Under the pieces are notes generated by a model, which saw only the letters and a list, made by a program, of their open reading frames with translations, did not search any database and was not told the origin of the DNA. Below are positions 24,538 to 38,000 of a stretch of 64,000 nucleotides of DNA, in pieces. Position numbers and translations under genes: made by a program. Position 1 is the stretch's first letter. Every line of letters begins with the position of its first letter. Location: assembly GCA_016490735.1 (NCBI GenBank), contig JAEMWC010000284.1:671001-735000 (forward strand), written 5' to 3'. Source of the DNA: Pachyseris speciosa (taxonomy: Eukaryota > Cnidaria > Anthozoa > Scleractinia > Pachyseridae).

Positions 24538-27081
24538 GTTGATAAACCAAATTTGCTAGGTGTGTCAGTTGTCATTGTACATCGATCTGAAGTCACAACA
24601 CTGTGTACAGTACAATCTCCTCTCCTCTCCACATGATTAGAAGTGCGGTGGTTCAGTTTTGGCTCCTAAATTCTCCTTGTTGGTTTCTTGAAACGTTGTG
24701 GTTCAATTTTGCCGGTTTTCGGTTGAAAAATTTCAAAACAAGTTTGATTTTGATTTTCCTTTTAAAATGCCACATATCTATTTGTAGATAATATAATCGG
24801 TGAAAAAGAAAACATGATTAAAAATGATGTTGGCTTGACCATAACCGACGAATTCAAACCACACAGGATGTAAATGAAAAGCAGCGAGGTATTAGGGAAT
24901 GAAATCGGGAAATATTGCGGGAAAATCTTTGACCCAGTCTAGATTGGAACTCAGGAGCTCATATCTGGATTTGATCGTTCAGCGCTGTTTTCCAGTCGGT
25001 TACAACGTCATTGTGTTGAAAATTTTGAGAATTAAGGTATTCGAAGACGGCAATGCAGGCAGATAAACTAAGGTGGAAAAATATTAATGTACTGTATAAT
25101 GTAGAGTCACTGAAGGGTGAAACCCCGTATGAAAGGAACGGCTAGTTTTGATAGTCCATAACTCTTTATATACCAATATATTGTAAAATTGTAAACACCA
25201 TTACATTTTAGTTTCTTATACTTTTTTTTTTATATTTTTCTTATTTTTCTTGTACATGTAAATTGATTCTGAAAAACCCTTTTGGGAGAATTAATAAAAT
25301 GTATGATATTGTTATTGTATTGTAACTCTGTGTGGTATATGATCTTATTCAGCTGGGGAGTAAGGATGCTTCTTGTGGTTTTACGCTACGTAAACATTAC
25401 CTAAGAAAGGACAATTCTTCATAGCAGTGGCCATGATAAGCCAGCTGAATTCGGTTTTCAATGTCGTTCCTAGGCACGGATAAACTATGCCCGGCGTAAA
25501 CAGGGGCGTAGCGTGAGATTTTGAAGGTGTACGCACAGCGCGGAAATTTGGAACTAGGGGGGTCTGGGGCATGCTCCCCCAGAAAATTTTGAAATTTAAG
25601 GTCTCGGAAATGCCATTTCCAACTATTTCCGCGGAACCTTTTTTATAAATAAATGCGACGGAAAATGTGGTAGTTAGTTGTTTATTTTACCCATCTCTAG
25701 AGTTTTCGGTAACCTACAACAAAAAAGGGGGTAAAACAATGGTAAAAACAGGGGGTTTACAAGCAAAGGGCAAGACGTCTACCCTTCAGACGGGTGAATT
25801 CTGTTATAACATCATCAATGTCAACGTCCTTGTGCTTGTGAATGTGCAAAATTGCTAAAGAGCTCAATGTCACTTCTGTCATGGTACTTCGTGAGGGCGT
25901 TTTCAATCTCTTCATAAATAACCCGGGACAGGGGATTGGGGAAAGGCAAGGACAGCAGAGGGTAGAGTTTTTTCTTTCGTTTCACTTCGCCATTACGTTA
26001 CAACAACAATAACAACTGTATTAGCTCTTATATTTAGAAACGAAGACATTAATATCAAATAAAAATTAAAGCTTAAAGGGTGTTGGTCTCCTAAAATAAC
26101 TAGAGAGTTAACAAGTCTAGGGAGCCAAATAACGTTTCTTGTCGTTTATGGATTAATGAAAAGGTACTGGAGAAACAAAGACACACGCCAGTATAAGGGG
26201 CGACCTGCACCATTTGCAACACCTCACAAGATTGGTTCAAAACAACAATAAACAAAGAATTAAAACAATGGAACCTAGCCATAAAACAATAGAGGTGCAA
26301 CTGATAAAGATCCAGTGAAATTAGAGGTTTCAAAGAGGTGCAGCCCTACCCCAGTATAATTCGAAATTTAAAAATCGGTCCTATTTTATGGTAACTTTGA
26401 CAAATGCTATAAGGGAATAAAAACTGAAATTTTTTTTCCAGATTTCAGCTGTACGCACGGGCGTACGTGCGTATATGGACGCTACGCCCCTGGTAAACAA
26501 GCGCATTATGCCTGCCAGCAGTACTGGTGAAAGTCGCTTATTATGCTGAAAATCATGAAAATTCTGCTTGGGCGACAAAATTCTGCTCGAATTCTCCTCG
26601 GAATACTAATTGGTTTTCTTTGTGTAGTGAATTGCGTTAACTGTAATTATATCGAGATGTTTTTTCTAGTGAGCTTCACTTCCCAAAAAGGAACATCCAA
26701 GAAATCTGGCAATAAATGATGCGAGTGCCTTTCATTCAAACTCAAACGCCTGCGAGATGATTTGGGCTTATTTTGTACTGTACAGTTGTTACTATTTTTT
26801 TCCATCAACCTTTTCGTGAATCTTTTGGAGTCGCCTATTTTGTGTGTATTCTGCAATAAAATTCTGCTCCAGGATGAAGTATTACGCCAGCAGAATGCTC
26901 GCTGTCTCGAGCAGTGAATTATCCCTGAAAGTTTGTTAGCACATACGTATATATTTTATTCAAGACTTCTAACTCTTGCCATGCAGTGACAATGAATTTA
27001 GTTTTTTGTTTTTATGCGTTACTTACCGTTTGCTCCTGTAGTGTTCATGTCGCTCATTTTAGCGAGAAGGTGCCGGGCTTC
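21796..27081 (-). CDS. Class A (rhodopsin-family) G-protein-coupled receptor, peptide-receptor type
   Basis: Two coding exons: 27057-27027 (MSDMNTTGAN, phase 1; this exon starts at 27081 after an AG acceptor) and 22937-21796, joined by a 4.1-kb intron. The pyrimidine-rich acceptor TTTTCTTTCGCTTTCAG and the matching phase support the join; the product is about 390 residues. Three N-glycosylation sequons (NTT, NVT, NAT) precede helix 1. Diagnostic residues: GNSVG in helix 1, NMAVADLLL in helix 2, SIDRF in place of the usual DRY, a cysteine before helix 3 with a partner in loop 2, CWFPNYVN in helix 6, NPCLY in helix 7, then a short S/T/P-rich tail. The closest groups appear to be neuropeptide receptors (NPFF, galanin or orexin-like); the ligand cannot be called. 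Further 5' untranslated exons probably lie upstream of 27081. Confidence 0.92.
23555..23620 (+). repeat. CTGAAGA...TGAAAC hairpin motif
   Basis: TCACTGAAGAAGGGCGAAGC followed by CTGAAACGTT has the same layout as the loop of the foldback at 20566: CTGANGA, a short GGGC/GCCT stem, then GAAAC. It lies in the GPCR intron and no flanking arms were found. Confidence 0.55.
24398..24556. mobile_element. Foldback element, related to the one at 20505
   Basis: Arms 24451-24500 and 24508-24555 (containing TGTAAATTGACCACCGTACG) are nearly perfect inverse complements with only a 7-bp loop. The upstream flank TTTCTAAAGAAACTGT...GCTGCGTCGGTGG is shared with 20460-20495, so the two are copies of one family. 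It lies in the GPCR intron. Confidence 0.85.
25501..26492. mobile_element. 992-bp hAT-like non-autonomous element
   Basis: Ends CAGGGGCGTAGCG and CGCTACGCCCCTG are perfect inverted repeats, both flanked by GTAAA (25496-25500 and 26493-26497). CAGGGGCG termini are common in hAT elements, which usually make 8-bp duplications; only 5 bp are certain here. No transposase is visible. It lies in the GPCR intron. Confidence 0.85.
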
Positions 27082-28330
27082 CTGTTGAAACAATCATAGA
27101 TTAAAAAACCAACGAGACTTTAAAAGGTGAGCCAAACGGAAAAATATTGAATAAACAACGCAGCTACGAGAAAGGGATGTGAGTTTTCTTATGTAAACAC
27201 AATTTCTTGACGATCGTTTGTTATACAAAATGACACAAAAAGTATGTCTTATAGACACGTAGGCCGTCTCGTGGATAAGAAAACGCGTATTAATGTATTT
27301 TCCTTACCAAAGGAATAAAAATATTTGTTTCAATTCTTGTCATCTATATTCATCATTATGAATGTGAATTAAGGCGTTTCTCTAAAGTTGATCATGATTG
27401 AGTATATTTTTCACTCGATGTTGTACATTATTGTTCAAATGATTTGTACGTGTTATCACATCCCTCCTTCTAATAAACTCAAAATTTAATATACAAATCA
27501 AATCAAGGTCCTTCTGCGAGCAAAAAATTCAAATCAGTTTGTAACCGATCATTTGGTTACGAACTTATCGATTTTTGGCGCCAATTTTTTTTGATTTATT
27601 ATTCAAATATATTTATCACTTAGCAATCTTCATGTGTGTGCGGCATGTAGGTCGGTGAAACAACTAAAGTTGCGCTTACGCACACGAGCAAATTCAGTAG
27701 AAATTTGTCAAATTTTCTTTGAAACGCGTTTAGTTTTGACAAGTTTTTCTTGCCAAATTACTTTGATTCAAGTGCCCTTCGCTGACAAGCATGACGTGTT
27801 GTCCGATCAAAGAAGATTTTCCAAATCCTGAAGACTCCTTTTTTCGCTTTACCGTCCGTCTTTCGTGAGACTGGATTTCGTCGGTGTTTAGTAAATCAAA
27901 AACTGAATGAACGCAAACTGATTAGAGATAAAATGCACACTTCCGACCCTAACAGCGGCCTTGATGCAAACTAAAGAAGTCTAGACTTTCTTGTGATAAT
28001 TCCACTGATTCATTACGGAATCAACCGATGCTATTTCTGCTCTTCTCTGCTCTGGACAAGCCTTCGCTGCTTGATAGCATGAAGCGAAAAAAGCTCACGG
28101 TTTGTTGACCCCCTTATTTAAGAGTAGATGCATGTAAACAGGATTGTTGCAAAATAATGCCTATAAAAAAAAAAAAAAATTGTAATAATGTCGGTCGGTC
28201 AGGAAAATGACATTTTATAATATATAAACCAGTGTGCTTGGATTTTCGGATTAAATGACAACTAGCAGCTCACATTTTCAATTTTGAAAAGATTAAATTA
28301 ATAGGTGCTCCGACAGTTTTAAGTAGCTTT
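27082..28330. other. Gene-free stretch upstream of the GPCR
   Basis: No coding region recognised. AT-rich with a short A-run near 28145. Upstream 5' untranslated exons of the GPCR may be present but cannot be identified by eye. Confidence 0.45.
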
Positions 28331-28515
28331 AGCCGCTTAGGGGAGGAAACTCGGACACAGTTGAAGTGCACCATAACTAACCCTAAAATAGTTCCCACGT
28401 CAAACGAGGAATAATTATCCCATGTTTTTATGATTTTGCTGTTCAGGACTGAGTGGAAACTCTGGCACGCTTGAAGTGCCCCATAACTAACCTTAAAACA
28501 GTTTCCATAAATCGT
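28330..28515. repeat. Tandem duplication, two units of about 113 bp
   Basis: GGAAACTCGGACACAGTTGA and GGAAACTCTGGCACGCTTGA begin two units that both run into AAGTGC(A/C)CCATAACTAACC and AGTT(C)CC. The copies differ at about one base in eight. Confidence 0.75.
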
Positions 28516-28529
28516 ATTCGATACCAGTG

Positions 28530-31010
28530 ACATTCAGAATTTAAAGCCGGATTATTATGTTTCATTCCAAACTGATCAAAAATCTAAACCTCTTTTCATA
28601 GCGTCTATTGCTCTGAGGCAAAGAAATGAATTAGACCAGACGTGTACTTTCCTTTCGTGATTTTTTTCTTTGTCTACTAAGCTGGAAGAAAAGATAGTGC
28701 GATCATTATTCCCTTTGTTCTGCCGTCGTTTAGGAACTAACCTGAAACCCTTCACTCTCCGGCGAAAACGCCAAACCTGTTTCACCCAGTGCGGGAAACA
28801 ATGTCACATTCAGAAAATCAGAACAAAAGCTGGCTATTCAGATAACGGATAAGTGTGCGAGGCAACCTGACAGCAATCAATTGTGAGATGATAACGCTGT
28901 ATTTGAGATTCTTTGCATATCATCGTGTATCATGCTCAAGGCGCAAAATGTTTCACAAGACTCAACTGGCATGGTCTCTGAGACATATTTTATTAAATGA
29001 TATCCTTAGTGGGGCTGTACTCAAATTACCCCAATTTAATTTCCATTGGGGCTTCAGAGATGTGAGAGCTTAACGTGAGAGTCGCAAATCTATTTATGAT
29101 GGATTCCATACAGCAAACCACACAAGATCGTCCTGCATTCTGTCCTCTAGGATGATACAAAAAAATGTTTAATCACGCACGGCTAATTAGCGTATGTTCG
29201 AGGGGATTTTTGTATACCTTCATGAAGCAAATGTTTCATAAGGCATGGACGACTGAGCCACAAAAAAATGTTTAAAATACGAATAATTTCTGGATAGTGT
29301 TGTCGCTCAATTTACCCTGCGCTTCTATTTCTTTGTGGCTTCTGTTACAAATCCGTTTGTTTCGTTCGCCCGATTTTGAAAACCTGCGCACTCAACAACA
29401 TCTTAGGGTGCTGGTCCCCGCTATCAAGCCATTTGTTAAAGTATTGTTTAAAATTTCTGTGTCAGAGCTGAAGGCACGTAATGTGGCTATATATGCCTTT
29501 TGAATATCATGTCAACGAATTCCTAACTCAAAATGGAGTTCATGATGCTGTCGACAGATCAGTTTTCATTTCGCGAGCCTCCCGCTCTTTCGTCGAAAAA
29601 AAATCAGAGTTCTTCTTACAATCGATTTAGAATTGTTTAGACATACTTGATTTTCTTTGGATTCGCCGGCTTGTGAAGATTGAAAACAACTCTTTTTCCC
29701 TCTTAATTTCCTTCTGGATAAGTTTCGTTATCAGCAAGAATTCCGTGATTCCTACCACGCAGACTATGAAATCTGCAAATAATCCAGATGAATATGTGCG
29801 CACGCTAATTGGACACCAGCCTATCAGAGTTTTGCTCAGTTTACTCAAACAATCCGCTTGATGATTTCAAGGGTAAACATTTGTTTCGTTTTCTTTCTCT
29901 GACGAAACCAATTATGTCAATAAAACGTGTAAATGTCAGCCGCCCACGATTGCTGAATCAAACCATTAAGTTGTCATTTTAAGTGGATCATCTGTATCCG
30001 GGATAAATAAACAGACAAAGTAAATATCCAGCCTAACAAGGCAAAGCCCAATGTAACACATTATAGTTCTAAAGTTTGTGTTAAAGGTTTTATGTCAACC
30101 TTCGTTAGAAAAAAGGAAATTTGAAATCAAGGCATACCCCCAAAATGATGGTTTAGTTTTGTTTAAAACTGATTGTTCTTCTAGCCTTCTGAAGCTATAA
30201 ATGCGATGTATCTGCGGGCAAGGACTGATAGGATGCAGCCGAAACATGGCAATTTTTTTCCCGAGTTTTCTATCCCGTTTAAAAGATCGGTAATAGACAA
30301 AACTGTTTAGCAAAATATCGTATCTTTCCCTTCCTGTTCCATTAATTATGAGTTTCTTGACTCATTAAGCCGTGAGCGATGAAGGCACTTATTTTTAATG
30401 TCACCAAAGTTTCTCTCTGTGAGAATGAATACATGAAAATCATATATTTGAAACTGCGGATTAAAGAATGAGTATGTGAGTGATCATCGCAGTTATGAAC
30501 ACCACTTCAGCAGTAGTTAAAATAAAGCCTGAAAAAAGCCTCGAAAGCGTAAACATTAATATGGCTTCGCTCATTTTGAAGTAAAAAATTCAAGAGAATT
30601 TGATTGCAGTTATAAGCGAGTCACATAATTTCTGGAAAATGTGAAAACTTTGGGAAAATTTAAAGACAATTACGAACCAGCCGGAAAGGAAAGATGAAAA
30701 TGTTGGTTTCATTTGAAAGTTTCTTACTATGTCACTTTTCTATGAAGGAGCAGTCGCTCAGATAATGAAAACCCTAGTCAATGACAAATTGTACTTGCTC
30801 CGGTATTAGGAAATTACGCTTGGTTCATAATGCATTGACGGGTGGAACACATAACCAAACTCGATCAAGGTGGGCATGCTTGTACATGGAAAGTTCTGTA
30901 ATAAATAAAAAAAAAAATAATAAAATAATAAATAACCTTTCTTTACCCTCGGTAGTATTTATAGCCGGCACAAAAGCTAGTGGGGCCGAGCAAATACAGA
31001 AACAAATAAT
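28530..31010. other. Gene-poor stretch
   Basis: No conserved gene found. A 73-codon minus-strand frame at 29848-29627 contains a hydrophobic segment (FADFIVCVVGITEFLLI) but lacks upstream support and may be chance or a decayed fragment. At 30475-30545 lies a family B SINE tail on the minus strand. Confidence 0.4.
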
Positions 31011-31019
31011 TTAAATATA

Positions 31020-31198
31020 CATAACATGATAAGAATCCCAAATGCCCGGAGGCGAACCAGTTGGCTATTTACAAGGATGACCGAGGAGTTGAACCAGGGA
31101 CTACCCAGAAAAACATCAGCTAGTGGCCGGAGCGGAATTTGAACCCGGGGTGACCGCATTAAAATCAAGAGTCCCAAACCACTCGAGCATCCTGCCTC
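31020..31198 (-). repeat. tRNA-derived SINE (family A), copy 2
   Basis: On the minus strand the head GCTCGAGTGGTTTGGGACTC and B box GGGTTCAAATTCC lead into a body with TTGTAAATAGCCAACTGGTT. This matches copy 1 at 2308-2485 in both head and body. Confidence 0.85.
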
Positions 31199-31216
31199 TC
31201 TTGTTTGCAAGAAAAG

Positions 31217-31663
31217 CAGGGGCACCCAACGAGCCAAATCAACCAAAAGCTGTAGACAGGCATGTTTAAGTACCTTATGGTGTTTGAAGTCTGTTTAAAT
31301 TGATGTTTTCATAAGCTAAAAGAAGTTCTTCTGTTCGGATTCCCTAGCTGAAATTTTAATTGCCCGCCAATGTTAGGGAACAAAATCTTCCTTTGAGAAA
31401 ATGCAAGCTGAAATGAGCTTTCCACGACCTTTCTAGGGAACTATTTTCTTTCCGAAAATGCTAGCTGACGTTTTTGACTGCTAAAAACAGCTGTTACGAT
31501 CTTTCCTAAAACCTCAGGGGCTATGATTTCCCAATTGTGAATCTTTTAGGCCACGTTGTAATGACGAAAATCCGAGTGCACTCTTTAATCGACGCCGAAA
31601 GCTCAAGGCGAATTACCCTCCACCGAACAGATATCTACCGAAACTAGTCGTTGGGTGCCCCTG
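31217..31663. mobile_element. MITE family M1 (CAGGGGCACCCAACGA), copy 1
   Basis: Inverted ends CAGGGGCACCCAACGA and (inward) CAGGGGCACCCAACGA frame 447 bp, with GAAAAG repeated directly on both sides (31211-31216, 31664-31669). Copies 2 and 3 are at 52179-52640 and 63866-64000. Confidence 0.9.
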
Positions 31664-31669
31664 GAAAAG

Positions 31670-34600
31670 AAAAGAAAGGTACTCACTTCGTCTGACAAAG
31701 ACTACGAAAATGAAAAAAAAAGGGACCACCTTAAAACCTTGCATAAAAACATGCATTACATAAGAATCGAGAGAAGCGAATGGCGGAAATCTCATAACGA
31801 GTCTCGGCTGGGAAGAAGACCCTCAGGGAATGACGCTAAGTACTTATGATAGATGTATGAAATCATGAAACGAATAAATGGCGCGTTAATGTCATTTGCG
31901 CTGGAGCATGCGCGGCTGAAAACTACCTTGGTTGCTGATGATCACTCCCATAATAAACAATTTATATTTTTACGTTGTTTTGTCTACTTGAAGTTATAAA
32001 TGAAAATAATTTCGGACCGAGTGTAACCAAGAATGGTCGTCTCTTTATGATAGCTAGACAATCACCAATGATTCGAACTTCCTAACGATACATTGTTACA
32101 CTCAAACAGCCAGTTAATCCCGCTGACCCTTATCTGAACTGTTGTCCGCCTAATCCTGGCCCCAATCCTAACAGTAGGCCTAATTCTGACGGTAATATCC
32201 TAACTGCGAGAACGTGAGATTGACATTTAGTGATTGCGCTTTATGAATTATAAACCAAACTATTGTTTAAAAGAGAAAGAACATTGCCTGCGGTCGGGTT
32301 TGACTAGAATTTTTTTTTTTGCATAATTTGAGGATTTCTGACTCAGCAGCATTTTCATAATTTTATCAATAGGCAAAGTGAAGAGAGAAAGTGCTGAGTT
32401 GTGAAATGGTAATATGTTGCTGGAACAAACTGCCACTCGTTGGTAAACATTATTGTCATATTCCAATATTCGGACACGTGACTGTAACTATCTTTAGTTA
32501 TCCGTCTCTGCAAGTTTTTAGCGATGTTGAATAATTTTTCTTGCAATGTGTGTTGTATTTTAAGTCTGATGTAACACGTCTTTTGTGCGACAACTGAAGG
32601 CGTGAACAGCGCGGCGGGCTGCTCGGCACATCTGGACAATGACCAGGGAGTTGACACTCGTGGCAAGGTTATTAGTATGCCAATATAAAGTTGTAAATAT
32701 TCTTGTTCTAGCGATACTGTTTTTCTCCACACTATATTTCATCTTTTCCCTTATGATTGCTAAGAATCACTGGAAAAAGTCTAATCAATATTTTAACTGT
32801 ACTTAGCAGTTTTTTTTAAATATTAAGGTATTTTCACTTCATAAACCTAGTTTGAATTTAGATTAATAAACTGAACATTTTTCTTCAAACTGTATTTTCC
32901 CATTCTCTAAGCTCAATGAATAGTTTGAATCACAAGAAAAAGAATAGAAAAGTCTTATCAACATTTCATCAGCTGTGCTTCACGGTTCAGTAAAAACCCA
33001 AGTTAAAATACTAAAATGACTACTTATCTGATTTTTGATCAATTCTGACTGGGCTCCGCCAAAGGTGCTCAAACAATAAAATAGCCTTGCTTTTGTTCGA
33101 AGGCAGGTAATCAGTTGGCAAAATGTCGTCTAAAGTTAACTACCTTATATTGTCGCGATGCTTCGTTTTTAAGAATCATAGAAACCCTTAAGCGTGGTGA
33201 GCAAACAGCATGTATTTAGAGTAGAAGGCCTTCTTTGGTTAAATACTTGAAGAAAGAAAAACAGTTGATGATTAGTCAGGCTTAAGTCAGTTTCCGTGAT
33301 TTGTGATAATGTGTCACCTGCAAACGGTGCAGCTTTCACGGGTTATGAACAAACAAAATGGTAGGTTTTTGCTGATCTAAGCTTATCTGCACTCAATTTG
33401 AGTGACATTAAAACTTCTCTTCCATTTATAACAACAAATCTGAAAGGTTCGGTCGAGAATGAATAGATGATGATAAGCTGCGTAAACAAACAATAGAGAG
33501 CTTCGTTTTGAAAATGAAGCGAAAAGAACAACAATAGAATTCAACTCCATTATATTTTTTCCTGTTTTCGAGTTTCTGTACGTGCTTTCGAAAGAGTTAA
33601 ATTTTGGTATATATATATATTAGTATTCAAACCCTTGCATATGTGAAATGTTACATGTAGCAATTTGTTGGTGTAGCTATTGTTTGCGACGAGAGTTTGC
33701 ACGATTGGGATAGATTAGTAATCATGATACTTGTAATTATTTCTATATAGTATAAAATCAGTGAACATAATCATAATTACCTCGTTTTAGTCGAACAGAG
33801 TTCCTTAGGACAACTCCTGTTCATTCGCTCCCCTCGCACTACATAAAATCGATGATCAGTTTATTAACAACTGGAGAAAGGCTGCAGTGTTGTTTATCGA
33901 CCGCCGATGACACCAAAATCAATGAATAAATTACCGAATCACACCTGGTTAAAGATCAAACACAGAAAACGCAAAGGACCAATTAGAAAAACGGGACCAG
34001 AAACAAACCAGGGCCGAGAACACTTGTTATTACTTAGGTTTAACATTTTTTTTCCAACTGTATCATTATATGAATGAATGAATGAATGAATGAATGAATG
34101 AATGGATGAAATCTTTACTTCAACACGATAGGGGTTGTCAGCATAGCTGGTGGGGTCGTGCATCTTAAATGATCACATTCTTAAGACTGAACATTATAAA
34201 GCATCTTTGTCGATAAAGTGGAACTTGAAGTATAAGCTATCACGATATGAGGTGAGTTTCCAGTCCCCTACCGTCGCCTAATCAAAGCGAGGCCAAAGGC
34301 AAAGATTACCTTTTCAATCAGTTTGCTGCTATAGTCCCTTAAAATGATACATCAAAGAATAAAGCCACGGAGTTATAACCTTGTAAGCCGACTACAACGT
34401 TAATACGATCAACATTTTATAGGCCGTTGTGGTCTATTTGACAAAAAGATTTCACTTGTTGGGTACTGTGACAACTCACGGATGACTTCAGAACATGGTA
34501 AGAACAAAGAGATATCATCTCAATGAAAACTTGCTGTCAAATCAAACGACTTTGCCTACTGTTTATGGTGGATACAGATATTTAAGCGCGAAGCGTAAGG

Positions 34601-34860
34601 GATGGGAGGGGAGGGGAGAGGGTGTGTCTTTCGTCCACTACTCCTCCTCCATCCCCTGCCTGCACTGCAGCTGCTAAACAATCTAGTCAGCCTAATAACA
34701 AAAAAGAAACTTTCTGGAATAGGTCTCATCAGATTACTCAATACCGTTCACGTGTTTTATTCTAATAGCTGGAATAATGTCATAAAGCTACCTTAAGCAT
34801 TTTGATTCGAACTTTAGCAGGAGTCTGGCTGAAGTTTTTCCTTCAATTTCAATCAATTCT
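31670..34860. other. Gene-poor stretch downstream of PMS1
   Basis: No gene recognised on either strand. Contains a CCTAA-rich patch (32118-32205), an (AATG)n microsatellite at 34071-34104 and generally AT-rich unique sequence. Confidence 0.45.
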
Positions 34861-34867
34861 TTTGTTT

Positions 34868-34882
34868 TTTTTATTGTTCTAA
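34868..34882 (-). terminator. Candidate PMS1 polyadenylation signal
   Basis: On the minus strand AATAAA occurs about 165 bp after the PMS1 stop codon, followed by A-rich sequence. This is the first canonical hexamer seen downstream of that stop. Confidence 0.5.
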
Positions 34883-35042
34883 AGTCCCTCTGTCACTCAT
34901 AAGAGAGTCTCAAACAATAACACTAATTCGAAATCAAAATGTCCCATGCTTTCGCTCTGAAAAGATCTTGCACCGATGCTCCAGGTGTGTTGATCAGCAA
35001 ATTGATCCAGCGCACTGTTCCTTCATTCTTTTTTTTTTTTTT

Positions 35043-38000
35043 TCAGTTTTTCGGGATCTTTGCTATTTTTTCAAAGAACGGTCGCCCGTGAGCGCATGCT
35101 CGCGTATCTTGTGGAATCTGCCCTTCCATCCGGGATATTATATCACTGACATCACTCCTGCTCATACGGGAACTCAAACTGCGGGCCATTCGTACCGCTT
35201 CGCCCTGTAAACAATGAAAGAGAAACATGGATTCACACCAAATGAAATTTCCGACATTCAGGAGGTAAAGCCAGTATTTACCCAAGTCCTCCGTGTCTAA
35301 ATTGAGTTTGAATTTTGGAAAGTTTGAGGTTGCGGTGGGTGAAAAGCTGAAAAACTAAACTGATCTCACCAATGAGAAACAAAACCACAAAACCAAACGT
35401 GACTTGCACGCGCGCATTTTTCCCGCGCTTTGCGCCCGCTACATGTAATTTTTTTGTATTCTGATTGGTTCATTGCGCTGTTTGTGTCTGCTCTGACTGG
35501 TCAGAGTAATTACTTTGATTCTGGATTTACGACACTCAATTGAAAATGCATGCAATCTAAAACCAAATTCAAAGTCATGACTGGCTAATCACAGCAATCG
35601 CGACGTGTAAACAACACAATGACCTAATCACAACTCGAAGCAAACTGTTTTAATTTGCTTCTCAGTTTTGCAAACCAGACACAGAGTAATTATAGTAAAG
35701 CAAACGCGAATTACTTTCACAATCAATTGAAAACCATTCTAAAGTGGTTTTCAATTGAGTGTCGAAAGTAATTCTCTTTTGCTTTAATTTGGTTTTGGTT
35801 CACTTCAATCTGTGATTGGCTAACAAAACTCGCGCCACTTTGTCAACCAATGAGAGGCAAAACCAAAACCAACTGCTACTTTCACGCGCGCATTTTCCCG
35901 CGCTTTGCGCCGGTTACATGTTACTACTTCGAATTCTGATTGGTTCGTTTCACTGTTTGCGTATGCTGTGATTGGCTCAGAGTAGTTGCTTTGGTTTTCG
36001 TTTTTCGATACTCACTTGAAAAGCTTTCTATCATGTCGAGCTATTTGTGTAGTAACAAACGATCTCTTGAACAATTGTGTTCAAGTTTCTCTTGGTACCT
36101 GAAGATGGTGAAGCACTTTGAAGGGTCTGCAATTTGATAAAGAACTGGATCCGCCATCACCCTTTTGACGAACAAGTTCTGAAATAAATGGAGAAAATAG
36201 GAGTGATAGGTACAATCGAAATTTGTCTCAACTTCCATCCTCCTTGAAATAATGTGGTGAAGGTGGAGTTCCTTTTGCCTTATTTCACCTCTCATGTGTA
36301 CTGTTATTTGTTTTTTAAAACACAGTGTTACAAAATGCACTCCCAGTGAGGATCTTCGACCTCTTCTTGACTGAGGCGGTGCAAACTGCGTAATATGTAC
36401 ATGTTTACCTTGACCACCTGCCAAAGGAAGCGAATAGAAAAGCCCTGGCGATGAAAAAGAGCGATAACGAGGCTGTTAATAATATATTCTTGCACAGGCT
36501 TACCAAGCACTTCTGCCAGATCTGGCACTCCATAAAATGGAATACCGATTGAAATCTTGGTCAGCTCCAGCTTCGTCTCGCCGCTTTCTGAATCTAAGGA
36601 TAAAACATGAACGCATTCAGGTCCCATTTCTACTAACAAGCTAATGTCGCTGAAAACCTCACGCTTACTTTGGTAAATAAAGTAGTTTGCCGAGGTGGAT
36701 ACAGAGCAACGTTCTTCAGTTAATGGTTTGGACAGCAGGCTAACTGACGAAAGGCAAAGATGAAGCATTTTCAGTTCAAACGGGTTTATAATCCAGTTTA
36801 GTATAAATCTGCTAGCGTTCTATCACAAATGCCGCTCTCTAATTGGCTACGCTACTCGCTATCTATTCTGTGATAGATAGCGAGTAGCGGCTGTCAATAA
36901 AATGGGGCCGCTCCTTCGCGTTTTCAAAGTGTCTGCGAGGAGGATTTAGATAATTTACTTGTTTAGTTTTGAAAGACTAGTAGATTTATACTAAAACAAT
37001 TAGATTATTCGCTCTCGATTTCTATGCGTGATAGAAATCTCGAGCTCATAATCTAATTGTTAAATATAAAAAGCAACCAGACGAAATAGTTGATTTGTTG
37101 AGAAAACACGAAACAGATACGCTAGAGAATGCAGTTATGAAGATACTATTAGTCATGTGGTTTCCCACTGATAACAAGACGTACGAAATAAACATGACTG
37201 AGAGCCGATTACTGCCATAACCCACTGGAAATACTGTAAGGCCAGAGTTGACGGTGTTTTGATACAGATCTTCTTGCTTTTGATAAGGAAATCAATTTTG
37301 TCGTAGTTTCTGGCCAGCATGCAAAACAATGGCACTGCAAGTGCGTCACATTTCTTCTTTTATCCTCAAAAAAGAAAATGTGAAATTGCCAGATTTATAG
37401 ATAGAAGAGGGCAAAATTTTCACTGGCTCTCGTTGCTAACACAGATTCAGTTCCTGGTTAGTCCAGCGTCTTATACAAGTCGAAAGAATTAGAGTAACCG
37501 AGTAGTTCAAGAGATAAAAATCTATGTTTTCAAACTAGGTGTTCACACGCGTTGGCGTTGCCGTTACCGCTTGTGGCCCTGTCAATTAAGCCTTGAAGCA
37601 TCACTTGCAGATATCAACATTTATACCATACCATAGAAAATACAGCCAATCAGAGTGAAGGAAAGCCGTTGCATATTAATCAGTATTTCACCCAACCCTA
37701 CCATACTACACTGGGCTTAGAGTTGACTACTGTATATCGTATTGGTGGTATAGTCAAGTACAGGCCTATGCATTTTCTTGGCAGGGTATAAAATAGTTAT
37801 GCAAAGCTTTCTCGTGGTATATCATGGTCTATCCCTCTTGTCACGTGTGTTTCTTTGTATACAAACTCGTCTAAGCGTTCGTGTGTATACCGGGAAAACA
37901 CAAGTGACTCGCGGTATATTCCATCTTATTATTGTGTTACAATGTCCACATATGCTCATAGCACGCTCAATATTAGTCGTGCGTATTCAATAGATATCCT

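Noticed and set aside
35029..35045. Plus-strand splice acceptor (long T-run then CAG)
   Set aside because: It is the reverse complement of the PMS1 stop codon followed by an A-run; no plus-strand exon follows.
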